Origin: Synechococcus sp. UW105
GTDB taxonomy: Bacteria; Cyanobacteriota; Cyanobacteriia; PCC-6307; Cyanobiaceae
DNA length: 64,000 nt
NCBI RefSeq assembly: GCF_900473935.1
Contig: NZ_UCNN01000019.1
Location: 186,001-250,000 of the forward strand
Reading direction: 5' to 3'
The notes under the pieces were generated by a model that saw nothing but the letters and a program-made list of their open reading frames with translations, was not told the DNA's origin and did not search any database. Positions 52,194 to 61,049 of the stretch are shown here, one piece after another. Position 1 is the stretch's first letter. Every line of letters starts with the position of its first letter. The translations under genes and the position numbers were made by a program.

Positions 52194-53407
52194 CCAGCGT
52201 TCTGACGGGCGAGTGCCGCATCCACCGCCTGTTGCTGATCACGTCGGGTGATCCAGTGGTGATAGGTGCGGGTGTGGATCGCAACCGAGTGGCCCATCAT
52301 CCTTGCGGCGACGGTGTCAGGCAGGCCGATGTGGATCGTGCGCACGGCCCAAGCATGGCGGAGGTCGTAGGGGGTGAGAGGCAGCTCATAACGACGGAAC
52401 TGTTCCGCAACCCGACGTCCCACCTGCTGCAGGGTGGTGCGGTTCAGATCGGTGTTGATGCTGGGTAGCAGGTCGGGGCTTCGACCGAGTTCGCACAGCT
52501 GGAAACGTTCCACCCAGTCGGGATGGAACGGCCACACCTGATGTTCGCCAGTTTTGGTCGTGGGCAGGATTCGCAGCACGTGGTCTCCCCCTGGGGCAAG
52601 CGCACTGAGGTCGGCGAAGAACAACTCGTGGTTCCGGAGCCCGTAGGTGGCCATCAGGCCGAAGGCCAGCCGCCAGCCTGGGTTGGGGATCCGCGGCACG
52701 GCTTCCAAGATCTGGCCATCACTGGGCAGCTGGCGGAACCGTGCTCGATGCAGGCCGTAGCCCGCCGCTTCAGCGCGCCAGTTGTCAGGCAGGGAGATGG
52801 CGAAGTGGCGCGCCAAGGCGCTGAGGCTGGTGGCGCACTGCTGACGACTTCGGCTGGCGTCTGCATAACTGCTGAGGGTGAGGGCCAGCAGTTCGGTGCC
52901 CAGGCTGAGGTTCCGCTCCTCAGCGATTCGCTTCAATCGTCTTAGGTAGGGCCTGTAGGCAGAACTCCAGGTTGTGCGGCTGCCGGCAGGGGATCGTCGC
53001 CGGATTGGGTCGCCGAAAAAGTTTTGCTCAAAGCCCTCCAGCTGAAGCGTGATCGGATCGTTGCTCTTGAACGACCTCCCTTCAGAACGCTTGGATGATG
53101 TCTTGGAGAGATCGCTGGAGGGGCGGGCTGCCTTCTTGGTCCATTGCTGCCAATCAAACTGATCGCGGCGCAGCTGGAGATCCACTAAGAGCAGAAGCTG
53201 CTTGGCTTCTTGCAGACCCTCGGCGGTTGCTGGCACCCCGAGGCTGAGCCGTTGCATCCTGGTTCGACCAGGCGTCGTTCGGCAGGGCAGCGGACCCCGC
53301 AAATTCAGGCGTTCACCGCGCTTTTCGATGCGGAGTCGAATGCCATCGCTGCTGATGGCGCTGTTGATGACCTCCAGATCGTCGCTCAGATCCACGGTGG
53401 TGGTCAT
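52190..53407 (-). CDS. tyrosine site-specific recombinase
   Basis: The 405-residue protein has a C-terminal catalytic domain with the Arg in YGLRNHELF, TTKTGEHQV with the Lys, YDLRHAWAVR, MMGHS and the nucleophilic Tyr in THTRTYHHW-like context (RTYHHW). The N-terminal region has a core-binding helical part. It resembles phage-type integrases, but no phage genes, tRNA target or excision gene is nearby. It seems to be a resident chromosomal gene in this lineage. Confidence 0.9.
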   Translation of the reverse strand: MTTTVDLSDDLEVINSAISSDGIRLRIEKRGERLNLRGPLPCRTTPGRTRMQRLSLGVPATAEGLQEAKQLLLLVDLQLRRDQFDWQQWTKKAARPSSDLSKTSSKRSEGRSFKSNDPITLQLEGFEQNFFGDPIRRRSPAGSRTTWSSAYRPYLRRLKRIAEERNLSLGTELLALTLSSYADASRSRQQCATSLSALARHFAISLPDNWRAEAAGYGLHRARFRQLPSDGQILEAVPRIPNPGWRLAFGLMATYGLRNHELFFADLSALAPGGDHVLRILPTTKTGEHQVWPFHPDWVERFQLCELGRSPDLLPSINTDLNRTTLQQVGRRVAEQFRRYELPLTPYDLRHAWAVRTIHIGLPDTVAARMMGHSVAIHTRTYHHWITRRDQQQAVDAALARQNAG

Positions 53408-53488
53408 GGGGAGGCGGACGTCATTTTGTCGTCACCTTGGCGTCGATGGGGGTTACGCTCAAGTCGAATTTGAAAGTGCGGCTGTTTC

Positions 53489-54664
53489 ATGGCCCGGGTC
53501 GGCGTCCTTCTGCTCAATCTCGGAGGCCCGGAACGAATCCAGGATGTGGGGCCTTTTCTCTACAACCTGTTTGCGGATCCGGAGATCATCCGATTGCCGA
53601 ATCCGGCCCTGCAGAAGCCGTTGGCTTGGTTGATCAGTACCCTGCGCAGTCGCAAGTCTCAGGAGGCCTATCGCTCCATCGGTGGAGGATCCCCCTTGCG
53701 CCGGATCACAGAGCAGCAGGCCCGTGAACTGCAGAGTGAGTTGCGTCAGCGCGGCATCGAGGCCACCTCCTACGTGGCGATGCGTTACTGGCATCCCTTT
53801 ACAGAATCTGCAGTCGCAGACATCAAGGCCGATGGCATTGAAGAGGTGGTGGTGCTTCCCCTCTACCCCCATTTCTCGATCAGCACCAGCGGATCAAGCT
53901 TCCGGGAGTTGCAGCGTCTCCGTCAGCTCGACCCCGCTTTCCATAACCTCCCCCTGCGCTGCATTCGTAGCTGGTATGACCATCCTGGCTACGTCCGCTC
54001 CATGGCTGAACTGATCGCCGAGCAGATCCGAGCCTCAGATGTGCCGGAAGAAGCTCACGTTTTCTTCAGTGCCCACGGTGTGCCAAAGAGTTATGTCGAA
54101 GAGGCAGGTGACCCTTATCAGCAGGAGATCCAGGCCTGTGCAGCCCTGATCATGGCTGAATTGGAGTCCATTCTTGGCTCCAGCAATCCCCACACCCTCG
54201 CCTACCAAAGCCGGGTTGGTCCGGTCGAGTGGCTCAAGCCTTACACCGAAGAAGCCCTAGAGGCGCTTGGTGAGGCGAAAACCCGTGATCTGGTTGTCGT
54301 TCCGATCAGCTTCGTGAGCGAGCACATTGAAACTCTCGAAGAGATCGATATCGAATACCGGGAGTTGGCCACTGAAGCAGGGGTCGTCAACTTCCGTCGT
54401 GTCCGTGCTCTCGACACCTATCCCCCCTTCATCAAAGGCCTGGCTGACATGGTGGCGGACAGCCTTGCGGGTCCGGAGGTGAATCTCGACCAGGCCGCTG
54501 AATTGCCCACCACTGTCAAGCTCTATCCCCAGGAGAAGTGGGAGTGGGGATGGAACAACAGTTCGGAGGTCTGGAACGGCCGCCTGGCGATGTTGGGATT
54601 TTCCGCTTTTCTCTTGGAACTGGTCAGTGGTCACGGTCCACTGCATGCGCTCGGGTTGCTCTGA
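53489..54664 (+). CDS. hemH: ferrochelatase with chlorophyll-binding tail
   Basis: Residues 1-330 are ferrochelatase ([22 protein letters not shown], the [10 protein letters not shown] His, and the [10 protein letters not shown] Glu) which inserts iron in protoporphyrin IX. The tail has the Hli motif [24 protein letters not shown], a membrane helix that binds chlorophyll and, in other cyanobacteria, links haem and chlorophyll branches. Length 391 is normal for cyanobacteria. Confidence 0.97.
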   Translation: MARVGVLLLNLGGPERIQDVGPFLYNLFADPEIIRLPNPALQKPLAWLISTLRSRKSQEAYRSIGGGSPLRRITEQQARELQSELRQRGIEATSYVAMRYWHPFTESAVADIKADGIEEVVVLPLYPHFSISTSGSSFRELQRLRQLDPAFHNLPLRCIRSWYDHPGYVRSMAELIAEQIRASDVPEEAHVFFSAHGVPKSYVEEAGDPYQQEIQACAALIMAELESILGSSNPHTLAYQSRVGPVEWLKPYTEEALEALGEAKTRDLVVVPISFVSEHIETLEEIDIEYRELATEAGVVNFRRVRALDTYPPFIKGLADMVADSLAGPEVNLDQAAELPTTVKLYPQEKWEWGWNNSSEVWNGRLAMLGFSAFLLELVSGHGPLHALGLL

Positions 54665-54729
54665 GCGTCAGTCACCACCAGATGACGGGTTGGACCTTAA
54701 TCTGAAGGTTGGCCCTGTGTGACGACGCT

Positions 54730-56583
54730 GTGACCCTGACTTCTGCGCCGACGGTCTCTGGTACGTCCCTTCAGGACGGCAGGCAACGGATCACCGGTGC
54801 TGAAGCGCTGATGGATGCACTCCGTCGTCACGGAGTGGACACGATCTTCGGCTATCCAGGCGGCGCGATCCTGCCGATTTACGACGCCCTGCATCTGGCA
54901 GAGCAACAGGGATGGGTTCGTCACATCCTGGTGCGCCACGAGCAGGCGGGAACCCATGCCGCTGATGCCTATGCCCGTGCCACTGGGCGCGTGGGCGTGT
55001 GCTTCGGAACTTCAGGCCCTGGAGCAACCAATCTGGTCACCGGCATCGCCACCGCCCAGATGGACTCCGTCCCGATGGTGGTGATCACGGGTCAGGTGCC
55101 CCGTCCGGCCATTGGCACCGATGCTTTTCAGGAGACCGACATTTTCGGAATCACCCTTCCGATTGTGAAGCATTCCTGGGTGGTTCGGGATCCAGCCGAT
55201 CTTGCTTCCGTGGTGGCACAGGCCTTCTTTATCGCCGCTTCCGGGCGTCCTGGTCCCGTGCTGATCGACATCCCCAAGGATGTGGGACAGGAGGAATTCG
55301 ATTATCTGCCGATGGAACCAGGCTCGGTGGTACCCGTCGGCTTCCGTCAGCCGCAGCCGCCTGATCCTGCTGCGATTGCCGCAGCCCTTGATCTGATCCA
55401 GGCGGCCCAGCGTCCCTTGCTTTACGTAGGGGGTGGAGCGATTTCCGCTGGTGTGCATGAATCCTTGGCCGAGTTGGCCAATCGCCACAAGCTGCCAGTT
55501 ACCACCACGTTGATGGGCAAGGGCGCGTTTGACGAGAATGATCCTCTCGCAGTGGGCATGCTCGGGATGCATGGCACTGCTTATGCCAACTTCGCCGTGA
55601 CCGAATGCGATTTGCTGATCGCAGTGGGTGCTCGCTTCGATGACCGCGTCACAGGAAAGCTCGATACATTCGCCCCTAGGGCTCGTGTAGTGCAATTCGA
55701 GATTGATCCGGCTGAGATCGGCAAAACGCGCCGTGCCGATGTGGCGGTTCTGGGTGATCTAGCCCAGAGCATGAACCAGCTGGTTCAGCAGAGTCGCCAG
55801 AGGGAGGTCAGTCCTTCGACCGCTCCGTGGCTGGAGAAGATCGACAGCTGGAAACAGCGCTATCCACTCAGCGTGCCTACACCTGATGGGCCGATTTATC
55901 CCCAGGAAGTGCTGATCGCCCTCCGCGATCTCACCACCGGGGCGATCGTCACCACCGATGTGGGGCAGCATCAAATGTGGTCAGCGCAATACCTGCGCAA
56001 TGGACCTCGTCAGTGGATCAGTAGTGCCGGTCTTGGCACCATGGGCTTCGGCATGCCTGCTGCCTTGGGGGCACAGGCCGCTTTCCCCGATAGCACGGTG
56101 GTGTGTGTGGCGGGTGACGCCAGCATCCTGATGAACATTCAGGAGTTGGGAACCCTCGCGCAGTACCAACTGCCTGTGAAGGTCGTGATCGTTAATAACC
56201 AGTGGCAAGGCATGGTGCGCCAGTGGCAAGAAAGTTTCTACGAGGAGCGCTATTCCGCCTCAAACATGCAGACCGGCATGCCCGATTTCGTTGCGCTCTC
56301 CGAATCCTTCGGGGTTGGTGGCATCCGCATCGATTCGCGCGAGATGCTGGTGCCCCGACTGCAGGAGGCCCTTCGGACCCCAGGGCCGATGCTGATCGAC
56401 GTGCGAGTGCGGCGTGGTGAGAATTGCTATCCGATGGTGCCGCCCGGCTGCAGCAATGCCCAGATGGTGGGCTTACCCTCCCATCCCGAATTGGCTATGG
56501 ATCCGACCCGAACCTGCGGCTCCTGTGGTGCAGTCACCAGTCATGAACACCGCTTTTGTCCCTCTTGCGGGGAATCGCTTTGA
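54730..56583 (+). CDS. ilvB: acetolactate synthase large subunit, zinc-ribbon tail
   Basis: The thiamine-diphosphate enzyme condenses pyruvate in branched-chain amino-acid synthesis. It has GYPGGAILPIYD with the catalytic Glu region, VRHEQAGTHAADAYARATG, GDASILMNIQEL and NNQWQGMV. The end carries an unusual CGSC-x10-CPSC segment that looks like a zinc ribbon, absent from E. coli enzymes. A GTG at 54730 is preferred over the TTG at 54709. The last bases overlap the next gene (TTGA). Confidence 0.93.
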   Translation: MTLTSAPTVSGTSLQDGRQRITGAEALMDALRRHGVDTIFGYPGGAILPIYDALHLAEQQGWVRHILVRHEQAGTHAADAYARATGRVGVCFGTSGPGATNLVTGIATAQMDSVPMVVITGQVPRPAIGTDAFQETDIFGITLPIVKHSWVVRDPADLASVVAQAFFIAASGRPGPVLIDIPKDVGQEEFDYLPMEPGSVVPVGFRQPQPPDPAAIAAALDLIQAAQRPLLYVGGGAISAGVHESLAELANRHKLPVTTTLMGKGAFDENDPLAVGMLGMHGTAYANFAVTECDLLIAVGARFDDRVTGKLDTFAPRARVVQFEIDPAEIGKTRRADVAVLGDLAQSMNQLVQQSRQREVSPSTAPWLEKIDSWKQRYPLSVPTPDGPIYPQEVLIALRDLTTGAIVTTDVGQHQMWSAQYLRNGPRQWISSAGLGTMGFGMPAALGAQAAFPDSTVVCVAGDASILMNIQELGTLAQYQLPVKVVIVNNQWQGMVRQWQESFYEERYSASNMQTGMPDFVALSESFGVGGIRIDSREMLVPRLQEALRTPGPMLIDVRVRRGENCYPMVPPGCSNAQMVGLPSHPELAMDPTRTCGSCGAVTSHEHRFCPSCGESL

Positions 56584-56966
56584 TCACGCTGGCGGCGTTG
56601 ATCCCGACTTGGAGCCGTCGAGCCTGCTCGGTTGCTCTGCTGTTGGTGGCTCTGCTCGCTTGGCCACTGCATGCCTGGGGGGCCGAGGTGCTTCAGGTCC
56701 GATCGTCGTCCTTGCTGCAGATCGGCGATCGCAACCGCAATTACACCGTTCAGCTGGCTTGCCTGGAGGTGGACCCCGCCGATGAGCAGGCAGCCACTGA
56801 ATGGTTGAAAAAGGCTCTCCCTCGACGCCGAAGGGTCAATTTTCGGCCTGAAGGAGTGCTTGCAGGCACACTGTTGGCACGCGTTACTCCCCTTGGAGAG
56901 GAGCAAGACCTCAGTCTGGAACTGGCGGAAGCCGGCCTTGCCCGCTTTACTTGCTCCGCTTCCTGA
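56580..56966 (+). CDS. exported nuclease-like (SNase-fold) protein
   Basis: The TTG overlapping the ilvB stop starts a product with a signal-like segment (ALLLVALLAWPLHAW) and a domain resembling staphylococcal nuclease: VLQVRSSSLLQIGDRNRNYTVQLACLEVD and LARVTPLGEEQDLSLELAEAGLARF. The acidic and Arg catalytic residues of the nuclease (typical RLxGIDAPE and DRYGR) are not obvious, so it may be inactive. Coupled to ilvB and DUF3188. Confidence 0.65.
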   Translation: MITLAALIPTWSRRACSVALLLVALLAWPLHAWGAEVLQVRSSSLLQIGDRNRNYTVQLACLEVDPADEQAATEWLKKALPRRRRVNFRPEGVLAGTLLARVTPLGEEQDLSLELAEAGLARFTCSAS

Positions 56967-56968
56967 CC

Positions 56969-57187
56969 GTGTCTCGTAATCGTGTTGCTTCCGGAGTGGT
57001 GATGGTGCCTTGCATCGTGCTGGGAGTTGCTTTCCTGTGCACAGCGATCTGGAATGACGCGGCAGAAGCGAATCGACCTCTCGCTGTCGGCCTGGGCCTT
57101 CTGTTGCCTGCTGTGGGACTTCTGGCCTATCTGATCCCAGACTCGGATCCTGTCACAAAAACGGACGGCCACGACAGCTCTCCCTAG
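56969..57187 (+). CDS. DUF3188 small membrane protein
   Basis: The GTG at 56969, just after the preceding stop, gives 72 residues with two hydrophobic helices (VMVPCIVLGVAFLCTAIW and AVGLGLLLPAVGLLAYLI). The arrangement matches DUF3188, found in cyanobacteria. The function is unknown. The start at 56951 would add six residues of no consequence. Confidence 0.75.
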   Translation: MSRNRVASGVVMVPCIVLGVAFLCTAIWNDAAEANRPLAVGLGLLLPAVGLLAYLIPDSDPVTKTDGHDSSP

Positions 57188-57211
57188 CTTGGTACGGCCT
57201 GGATTTTCCCC

Positions 57212-58450
57212 ATGGCCCTTCCCTCCGAGGCGGACACCAACGACAACACCCAGCGGCCATCGTGGTTCACAAGGTTGTCCTGCTTGCGTTGGCGAACAGC
57301 ACTGTTTGTGGTGGCCAGCGTTGTGGGTTGCCAGGCCATGGCTGCCAGCCGACAGATCAGCGCTCCTGTGGTTCTGCTGATCCCAGAGGGACTTGAAAGC
57401 GCACGGCAATCCTTTCTGCAGGGGCTGGTGCTCGGTGAGCAGGCGGTGCGTGCGTGTGGGGCGGAGCCTGTTGCGATGGTGATCCAGTCCCTTGGCTGGG
57501 ATGACGATCCGACCGCTCTCTTCCCTCGAGATGCTGACAATCAACCGGTTCTGCCTCCCCTGGTCGTGGCGCCCTATGCGGCTGATCTGCGTAGCTTCAG
57601 CCGGCTGGCGCAGGATGGTGATGCGCGCGTCTTGCTGGGTCATCAGCGCGGCCCCTCGCTTGACAGCCTCAGCGGTCTTGATGAGCAGGGTCGACTGTTG
57701 CCCTTGCTGCCGTCTCGGCGGGACGACCTGAGAGCCCTTGCCCAGGCTGCCATCGATCGTGGCTGGACCCGAGTGATGGTGGTGAGTGATCCCACTGCTT
57801 TGGAGGGGGACTTCGCTCAACCCTTCGTGGAGCTGTTTGAGGGCCTAGGCGGCACGGTGCTGTCTTATACCCAGGACGATGTGCAGTCGATGACACCGGG
57901 TGATCGGGAACGCTGGGCTCTGCTCACCAAGGATCTCGATTGGCTTGGCCCTGATGCCTTGGTGTTGGCAGCTCCTCCTGATGGTGATCTTGCCGTCGCA
58001 CTCCGAGAGCGTCAGATCGGATCACTCAGTGGTCGCGATCCCGGTTGGATTTGGTTGCTGAGCAGTCCCCAAGCCTCTGCTGTCTCTGCTCAGCCTTGGC
58101 CTCAGATCGTGCTGAGCCAGCCCGCCCATGGCCCTAACTGGAAGGGCTTCACCAAAGCCTTTTCACAGCGCTGGGGGTATGCCCCCGATTTGATTGCCGC
58201 CGCCGGATTTGAAACGTCCCGGGTGCTGGCTCTCTCCAGTGTTGGCCCTTCTCCCCTCGCCAGTGATGGCACCCGGGACCCCCTGGCCTGGGTAGCCCCC
58301 TCTGCTCAGCCTGTCTCGCTCTGCAGGGCGATCGCTCTGCGGCGCGAGGGAGAGTCAGCCCGCTTGGAGGGTGTGGCTAGTGATTTCGCTCTTCGTCCGG
58401 GACGCGCCCCGACAGGGGGCGCCGAAACCCGTCTGATCCCGGCTCAGTAA
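57212..58450 (+). CDS. periplasmic-binding-protein-like exported protein
   Basis: The product has a long N-terminal tail with a membrane or signal helix (RTALFVVASVVGCQAMAA) and a type I periplasmic-binding-protein fold: VVLLIPEGLESARQSFLQGLVLGEQAV, RVMVVSDPTALEGDFAQPFVELF and PDLIAAAGFETSRVLAL. Such proteins act in ABC transport or as lipoprotein activators of cell-wall synthases (LpoA-like). No transporter genes are adjacent, so the LpoA-like possibility is worth checking. Confidence 0.75.
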   Translation: MALPSEADTNDNTQRPSWFTRLSCLRWRTALFVVASVVGCQAMAASRQISAPVVLLIPEGLESARQSFLQGLVLGEQAVRACGAEPVAMVIQSLGWDDDPTALFPRDADNQPVLPPLVVAPYAADLRSFSRLAQDGDARVLLGHQRGPSLDSLSGLDEQGRLLPLLPSRRDDLRALAQAAIDRGWTRVMVVSDPTALEGDFAQPFVELFEGLGGTVLSYTQDDVQSMTPGDRERWALLTKDLDWLGPDALVLAAPPDGDLAVALRERQIGSLSGRDPGWIWLLSSPQASAVSAQPWPQIVLSQPAHGPNWKGFTKAFSQRWGYAPDLIAAAGFETSRVLALSSVGPSPLASDGTRDPLAWVAPSAQPVSLCRAIALRREGESARLEGVASDFALRPGRAPTGGAETRLIPAQ

Positions 58451-58482
58451 GGTTTTTAGGATGACTGAGGCAGTGGACGCCG

Positions 58483-60171
58483 GTGTTGCGCTTGACCGAG
58501 GTGCGTCTGCCTCTGGACCATGGGCCTCAGGATCTTGAGGCGGCGCTTTTGCGGCGCCTGCGCATTCCGCCAGATCGGTTGCTGAACCATCGTTTGATCA
58601 AGCGCAGCATCGATGCGCGTCGCCAGGAACGCATCCAATTGATCTACAGCTTGGATGTGGAGGTGCGTGGAGAGGCGGCGCTGCTCAAGAAGCATCGCGG
58701 CGATCAGCGACTGCGGATCGCACCCGACATGCGTTACGAGCTTGTGGTTCAGGCTCCGGCTGGTTTCGGGCTCGATGGCCAAAGTCGTCCTGTTGTGATC
58801 GGTGCCGGACCATGCGGCTATTTCGCGGCTCTTCTGCTGGCACAGATGGGCTTCCGGCCGCTGCTGTTGGAGCGCGGCCAGCCGGTGAAACAGCGCACTG
58901 CTGATACCTTCGGTTTCTGGCGTGGCCAGCGGCCTCTGCAGCCCGAATCGAACGTGCAGTTCGGGGAAGGGGGGGCAGGCACCTTTTCAGACGGCAAGCT
59001 TTACAGCCAGGTGAGTGATCCTGAGCACTACGGCCGCAAGGTTCTGGAGGAGTTGGTTGCAAGCGGCGCCAACCCGGAGATCCTCACGGTGCATCGTCCC
59101 CATATCGGCACGTTCAAACTCGCCACCGTGGTGCGAGGTCTGCGGTCCCGGATCGAGCAGCTTGGAGGGGAGGTGCGCTTTGGGGCGAAAGTTCAGGAGC
59201 TGATTCTTGAACCTCTGATTGAGCCCCAAGATCAGCCGGGATGGGATGATTCCGCCGGCCCAAGGCAACGTTTAGTCGGTCTGCTCCTGGCAGATGGCAG
59301 TCGGTTGGCCTGTCAGCAGGCGGTGCTTGCTCCCGGCCATTCCGCCCGTGACACATTCTCGATGCTCGAGAAGCAGGGGGTGGCCATGCGTGCAAAGCCC
59401 TTCGCGGTGGGCTTCAGGATCGAGCATCCGCAGACGCTCATCGATCAGGCCCGTTGGGGATGCAAGGCCGGCCATCCTCGCTTGGGTGCGGCGGAGTACA
59501 AGCTTGTGCACCATGCCACGAATGGCCGATGTGTTTACAGCTTCTGCATGTGTCCGGGTGGGATGGTGGTAGGGGCGACCAGTGAGCCAGGGCGGGTGGT
59601 GACCAACGGCATGAGTCAGCACTCTCGTAACGAGCGCAATGCCAACAGTGGGCTTGTGATGCCTGTGCTTGAGGAGGATCTGGCGCCTCATCAACGCTTC
59701 CCAGGGGATCCGCTGGCCGGAGTTGCCTTCCAGCAGGCGCTTGAAGAGAGGGCCTTCTCCCTCGGGGGTGGTGATTACAGCGCTCCCGCACAACGTTTAG
59801 AGGATTTTCTGGCCAACCGCCCCAGCACTGCACTCGGCAGGATCACACCCTCTTATCAGCCTGGGGTGAAGCCTTCGGACCTGCGCCAGGCCTTGCCTGC
59901 GGACATGATCGCGGCGTTGCAGGAGGCTTTGCCGGTCTTTGGTCGTCGTCTCAAAGACTATGACCATCCTGATGCCCTGATCACCGGAGTGGAGACACGC
60001 ACGTCATCGCCGGTGCGTCTTCCTCGCAATGACGGCTGCGAATCGGTCAATACAGCCGGCCTCACGCCTGCAGGCGAGGGTGCCGGCTATGCCGGTGGGA
60101 TTCTCTCTGCTGCGATCGACGGCATCAGGGCTGCTGAAGCGGTGGCCCTGCGTCTGATCTCCCAGCGTTGA
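58483..60171 (+). CDS. NAD(P)/FAD-dependent dehydrogenase (COG2509 type)
   Basis: The protein of 562 residues has an N-terminal domain with LRIPPDRL, the FAD Gly motif VVIGAGPCGYFAALLLAQMG, LERGQPVKQRTADTFGFWRG, FGEGGAGTFSDGKLYS and the closing GEGAGYAGGILSAAIDG. This matches uncharacterised FAD-dependent dehydrogenases widespread in bacteria and plants. Start is a TTG at 58483; the next Leu codon is also usable. Role unknown. A pentamer repeat follows the stop. Confidence 0.85.
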   Translation: MLRLTEVRLPLDHGPQDLEAALLRRLRIPPDRLLNHRLIKRSIDARRQERIQLIYSLDVEVRGEAALLKKHRGDQRLRIAPDMRYELVVQAPAGFGLDGQSRPVVIGAGPCGYFAALLLAQMGFRPLLLERGQPVKQRTADTFGFWRGQRPLQPESNVQFGEGGAGTFSDGKLYSQVSDPEHYGRKVLEELVASGANPEILTVHRPHIGTFKLATVVRGLRSRIEQLGGEVRFGAKVQELILEPLIEPQDQPGWDDSAGPRQRLVGLLLADGSRLACQQAVLAPGHSARDTFSMLEKQGVAMRAKPFAVGFRIEHPQTLIDQARWGCKAGHPRLGAAEYKLVHHATNGRCVYSFCMCPGGMVVGATSEPGRVVTNGMSQHSRNERNANSGLVMPVLEEDLAPHQRFPGDPLAGVAFQQALEERAFSLGGGDYSAPAQRLEDFLANRPSTALGRITPSYQPGVKPSDLRQALPADMIAALQEALPVFGRRLKDYDHPDALITGVETRTSSPVRLPRNDGCESVNTAGLTPAGEGAGYAGGILSAAIDGIRAAEAVALRLISQR

Positions 60172-60187
60172 TCAAAACAACGGGCCG

Positions 60188-60232
60188 GAACAGAACAGAA
60201 CAGAACAGATCAGAACAGATCAGATCAGATCG
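60188..60232. repeat. pentanucleotide tandem array
   Basis: Nine consecutive pentamers follow the pattern GAACA x4, GATCA, GAACA, GATCA x2, GATCG. The last units supply the stop codon of the convergent gene pgeF. Such arrays can vary in length by slippage. Confidence 0.85.
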
Positions 60233-61049
60233 CTGCCTGGGAGACGATGCCACTCCATTGCACGGCCTTCACCTGATCCCTGCGCCAGGAGTGAAACAAG
60301 GATGCTTCTGTGACGGTGCAAAGAGGGCACAGGCTGATGTGTTCTGCCCTGATACCGGCAGCCTGCAGCTGGGCTGAGGCCGCGGCTCGGATGTCGAGAC
60401 GACAGCGGTCTTGTTCAGGATCGTTGAGCACGATCCGTTCGCGTAGGCCAGGGTCAATTTGATCGCATGGCCCGTTGCCCTCCAAAGAGGCCATCACCTG
60501 CTCGGCAACCGGTTGCTCAACTTGATAACACTGTCCGCTGACCGCCGGACCCAGCGCCACGAGGAGTTGTCCTCGTGCGCCGCCGCGCTGCTCTAGCCGC
60601 AGGATCGCTTCCCTGAGGATGCCGCTGGCAACACCCCGCCAGCCGGCATGGCAGGCGGCCACATGACCGCTTTCTGGGTCGGCCAGCAGCACCGGGGTGC
60701 AGTCCGCTCCACAGACCCAAAGGCTCTGACTGCCGCGATCACTGACAAGACCATCAGCATCCGGCCAGGGGTGGCGATCGGCGTCAGAGGCTTCGAGCAC
60801 TGTGTTGCCGTGCACCTGCTTTGGGCGATGCACCGTGATGCCTGCCGAAAGGTAAGTGGCGAGCTCGTCCGGTTCTCGACCCTGCCAGCGGCGGGTGAAG
60901 AAGCCCTGCTCAAAGCCTGCGGTTTCAAGCAGGTCACAGCTGAGGTAATACCCGCCATAACAGCCGATCCAGGTCCAGCCAGGAAGGCTGTTAAAGGTGC
61001 TGTCAGGAGAGCTGAAGGGATCAGGAACTGTCTCCTCGGCGGTGCTCAT
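60225..61049 (-). CDS. pgeF: PgeF/YlmD-type laccase-domain protein
   Basis: The 274-residue product has the copper- or zinc-site residues of the family: KQVHGNTVL, GADCTPVLL and ACHAGWRGVASG, and LGPAVSGQCYQV. PgeF is thought to remove wrongly incorporated residues during peptidoglycan synthesis and shows purine nucleoside activity in some bacteria. It overlaps the tab2 gene by 4 bases (ATGA). The C-terminal end is formed by the pentamer repeat. Confidence 0.9.
   Translation of the reverse strand: MSTAEETVPDPFSSPDSTFNSLPGWTWIGCYGGYYLSCDLLETAGFEQGFFTRRWQGREPDELATYLSAGITVHRPKQVHGNTVLEASDADRHPWPDADGLVSDRGSQSLWVCGADCTPVLLADPESGHVAACHAGWRGVASGILREAILRLEQRGGARGQLLVALGPAVSGQCYQVEQPVAEQVMASLEGNGPCDQIDPGLRERIVLNDPEQDRCRLDIRAAASAQLQAAGIRAEHISLCPLCTVTEASLFHSWRRDQVKAVQWSGIVSQAAI

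Noticed and set aside
52190-53407. prophage or integrative element
   Set aside because: No structural, terminase, excision or replication genes and no tRNA attachment site are visible around the recombinase.
60188-60232. CRISPR-like repeat
   Set aside because: Units are five bases with no spacers; it is a simple pentamer array.
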